11,958 bases of DNA from Gonium pectorale (taxonomy: Eukaryota > Chlorophyta > Chlorophyceae > Chlamydomonadales > Volvocaceae). The notes under the pieces are model-generated. The model was not told the DNA's origin. It was given only the letters and a program-made list of their open reading frames with translations, and did not search any database. Location: positions 1,250,705-1,262,662 of the forward strand of contig LSYV01000023.1 in NCBI GenBank assembly GCA_001584585.1, written 5' to 3'. Both the position numbers and the translations under genes were made by a program. Numbering within the stretch: position 1 is the first letter of the stretch; each line of letters starts with the position of its first letter. Positions 7,901-11,958 of the stretch are shown here, piece by piece.

Positions 7901-10900
7901 TGCGGATTTTGGCCTGGCGAGAATGGCGACGGGTACCACCGGCAGCGTCATGGTGTCGAAATCCACCAACCCGCGCTGGACGGCGCCGGAGGTACGCACG
8001 GTCTTTCGGGGGATTGGTTTGCAAGGGAATTCCGGGGTGGTACGATTGCAGCTACACCGTGAGTGGGCTCCGCGCTTCGGGCCATGTCAATGCATATGCC
8101 CATTCGTTTGTTGCCGATGCTTCGCAGGTTATGCACAAGGGCTCCGTTGGCAAGGCGGCCGACGGTACGTCACAGCTGATCAAGGAAGGCGGGGTTGGGA
8201 GAGTCAGCAGCCCTGAGCATTGGCTTGATCAATAGGGGCGTGTGCGCTCGGCTGCAGGGTCGACTTGATACCCCAAGGGCCGCGGCCCCTCCCTCAGATT
8301 GTATGTCTCGTGTGATGTTTGCACGTGGCGACACCGAAGCAACAACAATCTGTTCACACCCACCTCCCAACCGACTGATCCCGCAGTGTTCAGCTTTGCC
8401 ATCATTATGTGGGAGATGCTGACATGGCAGCAGCCGTACGAGGACATGCTGGTAAGTGGATGTCCGGAGATAAGCACAGCCGCACTACCCTCGCGCCCGC
8501 TCTCGGCGCCGCGCTCTGCTGCTCCACCGCAGAACTTGGCGTCTCCACTGCCCCGGTCCCTTGTTGGTCCAGGAACGTTAGCACAGTGCAACAGACCTGA
8601 AATGATGGAAGAAGAATGAAAGAACGGAATCAGGAACCGTGTTGCAGGCAGCGGGTGGGGGCATGTCTAAACATCTTAAGGGCGGCTCGCGCGCGTGTTC
8701 TTTGGCTTTACGCCCGGCTGCGCCCTGCCATCTCCCACACGTGTATCCCTGCTCCGCCGGCAAAGGCTCTCACTTGTGCGCTGGCTGCAACGCAATTCGA
8801 TCACGGCAGTAACGCCTCTCCATCTCTACCTGTTTCACCCCATTCCATGATTTCCTGTTCGAATCCTTGCACGCGCCTGCAGACGGTGCAGGTGATGTAC
8901 AACACTGTGGTGGAGAACTCCCGGCCCGAGGTGCCGCCCGACGCGGAGCTGCCCGGAACCCCGGGGCCCACGCTGTGTCAGTACCGCGTGTTGATGGAGA
9001 GCTGCTGGCAGGCGGACGCCAGCCAGCGGCCCTCCTTCAAGCAGGTCGTGGAGCAGTTTCAGGTGGGCGGGGCCCCAAGGGTGGCGGGGTTGGCAAGGGT
9101 GGAGGAACGGCTGGCTGTGAAAGGAGCTGATGGCGTGAGGGCTGGCGGATACCTGGGGTAAGGGACTCCGGGGTTTTGTGAGGGCTGAGACGCCTGTGAG
9201 CACTGGCAGCGTCCTCGGGGCTACACCGTGCTGGGATGGGGTACGGGAAGTGGAGCGGTTCAGATGGGCGGGGCCGGCCGGGCAGGTTGAGGGTCGCGGC
9301 GGCGTCCGGCGCTCGGAGGACTCGGGCGTTCTATACAGAGCGCCCATGAGCTTAATGCCGCTGGTGTCTAAGTCAAGGCGCGATGTACGCCAGACAGGAG
9401 TTTGTGTCAGCAATGTCTGCGTTCGTCACCTCATTATCTGTTACCTGCCTCTTGCCTGCCTTTTGCCTCGTGTGTTTACCAGTGAACCTCGTCGTTGTGC
9501 CCTTGTCTCCGCAGGCCATGCAGGTGGTGGAGCAGGATAACGCGCGGCAGCAGAGGCAGCAGCAGCTTCAGCAGCAGTCTGTCAATGGCCGCCGATCGCG
9601 TGGTCCCAGCGAGACCGGCAGCGCGCCCATGCCCATGCTCGCCGCCGGCGTCACGATTGCGGCGGCGCTCAACACGGGGCCATTCGCCAACGAAGCGGTG
9701 CCCAGCAGCGGCGGCAGCGGGGCGGGTGGCGATGGCGGCGGCCTGGCAGCGGCGGCGGGGCCGGTGGTCAGCGGCACGGCGCCGCGGCGCCCGGGTGGCA
9801 TCGCGTCGCCGTTCTCGCACCCGAACGCCGCGCTGTCGAACGCGCCGTCGGGGGAGCCGGAGCCGATGGGCCTTCAGGAGGCCGGCCTGTCGCCCACGCG
9901 CACGTACGCACAGCACCAGCAGCACCAACAGCTGCAGCAGCAGACGCAGTACGGCAGCCTGCTGTCGCTGTATGGCATGAGCCCCATCCTAGAGGAGCAG
10001 ATGTCGTACAGCAGCAACGCGGGCGCCGCGGCGGCCGCCCATGCAGCGACAGGGCCTGGGGGCGGTCCGCCGACGGGCGGCGTGCGCGCCATTACTCCGG
10101 CCATGGCGGCCGAGCGGCAGCAGCTGGCGTACGCGCCCGGCGTTGGCGGGCCGCCCCTGCACCAGGCTGTCTCGCAGCCCCACGTGCACTTCGCGTCGAG
10201 CGCATTCGCAGAGGATGCAATGCAGCCGTCCTTCTCCTCGCCGCCCTCCCCCGCGCTGGCAACGCGGCCGCGCGCCGGGGCCGGCGCGGGCGCGGCCGGT
10301 CCGCCGGTGCAGCAAACCTCGCCGCACGCCCGGCCGCAGCCACACCCGCCTGCGCACGCCCAGCCCCACGCGCATGCACACCCGCACACGACCCTCTCCT
10401 CCGTCTCCTCAACTGAGATCTCCGCGCTACACCTGACGAGCGGCGCCAGCTATGCCGGGGCCGGTGGGGGCGGAGCGCACAGCACCACCTCCTCGCGCCA
10501 CTCCTCCGCCTCCACGTCCGGGCGGCCCTCGGGCCCCGCGGCGCAAGCGCTCCCCGCCGCGTCGGCCGCTGTGGCGCCCGCCGGCGGAGCCTGGCGGCGG
10601 ACGCAGGGTTCCGCCTCGGTACAAGCTGTGCGCGGCGCGGGGCCAGCGCACGGGGCGGGCGTGGGCCGGACCCACACGGCTGGTGCCAGCGGCGCGACCC
10701 ACTCCGCTGTGCCTGGGGTGCCGACCGCCACGGCGGCGCGGGCGGCGGTGCGGCGCAGCGGCTCCATCGCCTCAGGCAGGGCGACCGGCACGGCCCCCGA
10801 GGTGCCCACGGCGCGCGGCCAGTCGGCGGTGTGGGACCACAACACGTCGGGTCCCATGCCCGGCGTCGGGGGCGGCTCGCTGAGCCCCTTCGCGTCTTTC

Positions 10901-11958
10901 CCATCCACGCAGCTGGGAGAGGGCGTAGAAGTGGGCGTGCGCTATTCCCCCGGCGGCGGCGCGTCCTCCACCGCGCCAGTGGCCAGCCCCTTCGCTGAGT
11001 CGCACGGGGCGGCATCCCGCTCGATGGACTCGGCCGGCGTGCGGGGCTTCGTAGCCGCGGCCACGGCTGCGGCCGCCTCCCCCGCCTCCCACGGTGGCAG
11101 CACCGCAGCCGTTCGGCCCCACAGCGGCCGCCCTGGCTCCACCGGCGCCCTCCACCCCGCCTCCTCCACCGGCAGCTTCCGGGCGCGTATCCCAGGCCCC
11201 GGACCTCCGTCCCACGGCAACCTCAGCCTGGCGCACGAGGGCGGCGGTGCGTCGCATCGGCACGGCGCCGGGCTGCTGTCCCGCTCTCAGCCTGGCACGC
11301 CGCCGTACCGCGGCCCCGCCGGCAGTGCGCTGCCTGCCGCACCGCGGCCCGGCGGAGGCGTCGGCGGCGGCAGCGCCGCCCACGCGGTCGACGGCGGCCG
11401 CGCCTCCGGCGGGCGCTCGGGCATTCCCTCGGCCCATTCCTCCGCCCTCATACACTCCCTTCAGTCCCTGGTGGCAGCCCAGGCGGAGGCTCAGGCGGCC
11501 CACGATGCCGCCTCCTCGGGCCTGGGAGGCAACCGCAGCAACAGCGGCGGTGAGCCGCCGGCCAGCACCGGCAGCCGCACGCCCGCAGCCTCGAGTCGCA
11601 CTGCCAGCGTCACGTCCGGCTACGGCTACCCGCCGTACGCCGGCAGCCCGCAGCCGCCGCCACCTGCCCAGCAGCAGCACGGCCATGCGGCCGGTCAGGC
11701 CGGCAACGCACTGGGCTCGGGCTCGATGCCGCGGCGGGCGCTGCCCCACTCGCTGTCGCAGTCGGCGGCGCACGCCACTCACCTGGGCGGCGGCTCTGCG
11801 GCGGCGCACGACGGCCGGCCGGGCCACCAGCGGACGCCGTCGGGGGGCAGCACAGGCGAGCAGCGCACGCGGGAGATGTCGGGCTCCTCACGGCTGCACC
11901 CCTCCGGCTCCGACATCTACTCGCCCACTCGCCACGCCGCGGCGGCGCACCCGCGGAC
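1824..11958 (+). CDS. Coiled-coil, WD40-like propeller and TKL protein kinase; 15 exons, open at the right edge
   Basis: A predicted protein kinase that transfers phosphate from ATP to Ser/Thr (possibly Tyr) residues; substrates are unknown and no signal peptide or membrane segment is visible. Exons: 1824-1992, 2136-2296, 2645-3505, 3875-4309, 4541-5035, 5258-5564, 5856-6271, 6546-6737, 6962-7090, 7417-7680, 7899-7991, 8128-8164, 8387-8451, 8883-9062, 9515 to the edge. All junctions are GT-AG and keep phase, including three split codons (1992/2136, 5564/5856, 8164/8387). Order of parts in at least 2082 residues: coiled coil 58-110, mixed region 111-285, seven propeller blades 286-742, low-complexity linker to about 985, kinase 988-1266, disordered tail from 1269. 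The kinase has all the main motifs except that HRD is HGD. The start codon is unresolved: an acceptor at 1823 suggests an earlier exon, while an in-frame ATG at 1698 is the alternative. It resembles the expanded TKL kinases of volvocine algae; the propeller fusion is unusual. Confidence 0.9.
2136..2296 (+). CDS. Kinase gene exon 2, coiled coil
   Basis: Completes the split codon (A+GG, Arg) and encodes about 53 residues rich in Leu, Ala, Glu, Lys and Arg, such as VDFLREELRAAQEAVRTLAA and KMLEEAHRALGRLEQ. Heptad-like spacing of Leu/Val/Ala marks a helical coiled coil, which in a kinase often drives dimerisation and trans-autophosphorylation. The acceptor is CCCCAG and the donor CAG|GTGCGG. Confidence 0.8.
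2297..2644 (+). other. Intron 2 of the kinase gene (348 bases)
   Basis: GTGCGG to GCAG. The upstream frame meets a TGA at 2399-2401, so retention would truncate the protein. The 3' part is pyrimidine-rich. I see no other feature. Confidence 0.85.
2645..3505 (+). CDS. Kinase gene exon 3, N-terminal globular region and propeller blades 1-3
   Basis: 287 codons, phase 0 on both sides, between a TCTGCAG acceptor and a GTGCGG donor. The first 80 residues (VACEIKCVAQRGVTLVNVYG and onward) look like a folded mixed alpha/beta segment I cannot assign. A Ser/Pro/Thr-rich linker follows, then three WD40-like blades from 3170, 3311 and 3428, with motifs HDRVHAMAYV, GNVWTGHAKGLVRV and GRAWVGDEGGRIKV. The GNVWTGH/AWVGDEGG pattern recalls the WD40 part of plant type II inositol polyphosphate 5-phosphatases of the FRA3 type, but no phosphatase domain is present here. 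Confidence 0.93.
3506..3874 (+). other. Intron 3 of the kinase gene (369 bases)
   Basis: GTGCGG to GCAG. A G-rich 5' half is followed by a more AT-rich 3' half; an in-frame TGA at 3608-3610 would stop a retained form. Nothing else is visible. Confidence 0.85.
3875..4309 (+). CDS. Kinase gene exon 4, end of blade 3, Ala-rich insertion, blade 4
   Basis: 145 codons in phase 0. It starts with VLGYDPRAGRLETVASL, completing blade 3. An Ala-rich run and a Gly/Ser/Pro-rich spacer follow, and from 4202 blade 4 reads GPVRCIFLRGGRAWTSGG and GGWLQMWDASSF. Acceptor GGCTGCAG, donor CAG|GTGCGG. The spacer sits between blades, where propellers commonly tolerate long loops. Confidence 0.92.
4541..5035 (+). 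CDS. Kinase gene exon 5, blades 5 and 6
   Basis: 165 codons in phase 0. After DLDVYDCCGFGPCHAMASL a Gly/Ser/Ala-rich insertion of about 50 residues interrupts blade 5, which resumes as AWRLLTGHENGQLLLWHPEH. Blade 6 follows from 4871 with SPCRGIAV, LLATAHQNGELRLFVQP. The TGHENGQ and TAHQNGE motifs with a trailing LW or LF are typical of WD40-type blades. Acceptor CCCGACAG, donor ATG|GTGCGC. Confidence 0.93.
5258..5564 (+). CDS. Kinase gene exon 6, blade 7 and start of the linker
   Basis: Encodes the best WD40 unit in the protein: VTIQAHRSRVDRMIF, then CATASNLGTIRLWNATDL. A linker rich in Gly, Ala, Ser and Met follows. The exon ends after one base of a split Ser codon at a GTGCGT donor, and the next exon supplies GT to complete it. 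With this unit the count of propeller blades reaches seven, the number for a closed WD40 ring. Confidence 0.92.
5795..5820 (+). repeat. Perfect 13-bp tandem duplication in intron 6
   Basis: CTGTTCCATCAAT occurs twice without a gap (5795-5807, 5808-5820), 35 bases before the acceptor at 5855. It lies where the branch point and pyrimidine tract are expected, so it may duplicate a branch-site region. It looks like a recent slippage or duplication event. Confidence 0.8.
5856..6271 (+). CDS. Kinase gene exon 7, low-complexity linker
   Basis: Encodes about 139 residues rich in Ala, Gly, Ser and Gln that join the propeller to the kinase, including QQYASNAYGRDSTKQLGS and a polar stretch KRDGSRDSGETGGALVQQ. 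No domain is visible, so it is probably flexible. The 3' limit is uncertain: phase requires a donor in this frame, and both GTCGGC after 6271 (weak) and GTGCAG after 6262 fit, differing by three codons. Confidence 0.8.
6546..6737 (+). CDS. Kinase gene exon 8, start of the kinase domain with glycine loop
   Basis: 64 codons in phase 0. A short Ser/Gly/Gln-rich stretch leads into QIDAAELSLIKLIGSGAYGK, ending VWLAEWTGCQ. IGSGAYGKV (6684-6710) is the ATP-binding glycine-rich loop. The preceding 'I D..EL.L....IG.G' is the usual entry of TKL kinases. Acceptor CACCTACAG, donor CAG|GTGGGC. Confidence 0.95.
6962..7090 (+). CDS. Kinase gene exon 9, VAVK lysine and helix C
   Basis: 43 codons beginning VAVKELFGL. 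The Lys codon at 6971-6973 is the beta-3 lysine that holds ATP phosphates. The Glu at 7037-7039 in NEVTLLGSL is the helix C partner of that salt bridge. LSHPNIMRFLA is the 'HPNI' segment typical of MAPKKK/TKL kinases. Acceptor CCCCGCAG, donor GTGGGT. Confidence 0.96.
7091..7416 (+). other. Intron 9 of the kinase gene (326 bases)
   Basis: GTGGGT to GCAG, separating the HPNI segment from the hinge. The 3' end is C-rich. I see no gene or repeat in it. Confidence 0.85.
7417..7680 (+). CDS. Kinase gene exon 10, hinge and catalytic loop (HGD variant)
   Basis: 88 codons. PPLIVMQYYPHGSLFDLL is the hinge and helix D region, and RLDMLRDVAAGMQYLHS is helix E. The catalytic loop reads VIHGDLRSPNLLLD at 7600-7641. 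The proton-accepting Asp (7612-7614) and the metal-binding Asn (7627-7629) are kept, the HRD Arg is Gly (7609-7611), and the usual loop Lys is Arg, as in Src-type kinases. Activity is expected, but it should not depend on an Arg-phosphate contact to the activation loop. Confidence 0.96.
7899..7991 (+). CDS. Kinase gene exon 11, DFG to APE activation segment
   Basis: 31 codons beginning IADFGLARM and ending STNPRWTAPE. The DFG Asp is at 7905-7907. The loop between, ATGTTGSVMVSKST, is rich in Thr and Ser and is the expected site of activating phosphorylation. NPRWTAPE resembles the NPRW-APE signature I know from chlorophyte TKL kinases. The donor GTACGC follows the APE Glu directly. Confidence 0.96.
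8128..8164 (+). CDS. Kinase gene exon 12, 37-base micro-exon
   Basis: Encodes VMHKGSVGKAAD plus one base of the next codon. It continues APE and leads into the helix F motif. The donor GTACGT splits a Val codon (G+TG) that exon 13 completes to give AADVFSF. Despite its size the exon is well supported, because it restores phase exactly and supplies the conserved Asp of helix F. Confidence 0.93.
8387..8451 (+). CDS. Kinase gene exon 13, helix F
   Basis: Starts with the two bases that complete Val and encodes FSFAIIMWEMLTWQQPYEDML, the helix F to helix G region ('DVFSF...WEMLT...PY') of TKL and tyrosine kinase-like domains. Acceptor CCCGCAG and a strong GTAAGT donor. Confidence 0.95.
8452..8882 (+). 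other. Intron 13 of the kinase gene (431 bases)
   Basis: GTAAGT to TGCAG. It is less GC-rich than the exons, and the open frames within it do not fit any kinase segment. No further feature is seen. Confidence 0.85.
8883..9062 (+). CDS. Kinase gene exon 14, C-terminal end of the kinase domain
   Basis: 60 codons. It contains PEVPPDAELPG, then LMESCWQADASQRPSFKQVV. The CW...RPSF motif is kinase subdomain XI; its Arg at 9027-9029 pairs with the APE Glu. A second AG nine bases inside (after 8891) could give a form lacking three residues (TVQ). Donor CAG|GTGGGC. Confidence 0.95.
9063..9514 (+). other. Intron 14 of the kinase gene (452 bases)
   Basis: GTGGGC to GCAG, the longest intron here, between the kinase domain and the tail. 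The first half is G-rich and the last 150 bases are T- and C-rich, ending in a clear acceptor. No other feature is seen. Confidence 0.85.
9515..11958 (+). CDS. Kinase gene exon 15, long low-complexity tail, incomplete at the right edge
   Basis: Following a TCTCCGCAG acceptor, the frame stays open for 814 codons and two bases, with no stop before the window ends. It begins AMQVVEQDNARQQRQQQ and then becomes rich in Ala, Gly, Ser, Pro, Gln and His, with no recognisable fold. Sub-features are two Gln-rich tracts, a His-rich island, many Ser/Arg-Ser clusters such as VRRSGSIASGR, and a likely amphipathic helix near 11449-11510 (LIHSLQSLVAAQAEAQAAH). Such tails are common in volvocine kinases. The frame should be real, since codon choice stays strongly biased, but a further small intron cannot be excluded. 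Confidence 0.88.
9548..9577 (+). repeat. Gln-rich tract 1 in the tail
   Basis: Ten codons reading QQRQQQLQQQ, mostly CAG, just after the kinase domain. It is a simple-sequence tract prone to length change, possibly extending a helical segment. Confidence 0.85.
9911..9949 (+). repeat. Gln/His-rich tract 2 in the tail
   Basis: Thirteen codons reading QHQQHQQLQQQTQ. It directly precedes YGSLLSLYGMSPILEEQMSY, one of the few tail segments with hydrophobic residues, which could be a short binding motif. Confidence 0.85.
10325..10387 (+). other. His-rich island in the tail
   Basis: Twenty-one codons with seven His, alternating with Pro and Ala (HARPQPHPPAHAQP, then HAHAHPH). The CAC/CAT codon mix shows it is not a pure recent repeat. 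Such segments can bind metal ions or respond to pH, but no function can be claimed. Confidence 0.75.

Larger units (their letters stand above)
6663..9062 (+). other. TKL-type protein kinase domain, exons 8-14
   Basis: All main subdomains are present in order over about 280 residues: IGSGAYGKV, VAVK, helix C Glu, HPNI, the hinge MQYYPHGSL, HGDLRSPN, DFG, WTAPE, DVFSF and CW...RPSF. The HPNI, SPNLLLD, DFGLAR and W-APE combination places it in the TKL group, close to Raf-like MAPKKK and algal TKL kinases. Six introns divide the domain. The domain is intact, so an active enzyme is expected. Confidence 0.95.

Noticed and set aside
10772..11827. Long minus-strand open frame (351 codons), with others at 10092-11015 and 2900-3751
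   Set aside because: They lie antisense to well-supported exons; GC-rich DNA lacks stops on both strands. Their Arg/Ala/Pro-rich products show no domain, while the plus-strand frame joins to a clear kinase.

Overview
The window looks like nuclear DNA from a green alga, probably a volvocine or other chlorophycean relative of Chlamydomonas. Four things point that way: GC-rich coding sequence with strong G/C preference at third codon positions; many introns of about 130-450 bases with GTGCG/GTGGG/GTAAG-type donors and pyrimidine-rich GCAG acceptors; long Ala/Gly/Ser/Gln-rich stretches in the protein; and a TKL kinase of the algal 'NPRWTAPE' type. No bacterial-style operon, tRNA, rRNA or CRISPR array is visible. 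The assignment is inferred from style, not from a database match.

Positions 1 to about 1823 hold no gene I can name. They contain a coding-like minus-strand fragment at the left edge (66-260) that is broken by a frame change, a short open frame ending at 1182 with a TGTAA motif 71 bases later, and, from about 1480 to 1610, a palindrome, a perfect 11-bp inverted repeat and a short direct repeat. This stretch probably includes the promoter and missing 5' end of the gene to its right.

From about 1824 to the right edge there is one large plus-strand gene. I could join fifteen exons through fourteen introns with consistent reading phase throughout, giving at least 2082 codons; neither end is certain. 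The protein, in order, is a short N-terminal region and a coiled coil (exons 1-2); an unassigned region of about 175 residues starting with a roughly 80-residue mixed alpha/beta stretch; seven divergent WD40-like blades (exons 3-6) interrupted by low-complexity insertions; an Ala/Gly/Ser linker (exons 6-7); a complete TKL-type Ser/Thr/Tyr protein kinase domain (exons 8-14); and a very long low-complexity tail (exon 15, 814 codons, still open at 11958).

The main point of interest is this architecture: a propeller-type interaction module fused to a TKL kinase with an HGD instead of HRD catalytic loop and a huge disordered tail. The likely reading is a signalling kinase whose propeller and coiled coil handle dimerisation or partner and ligand binding, and whose tail carries docking or phosphorylation sites. 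The substrate and pathway cannot be read from the sequence. Residue numbers below count from the codon at 1824.
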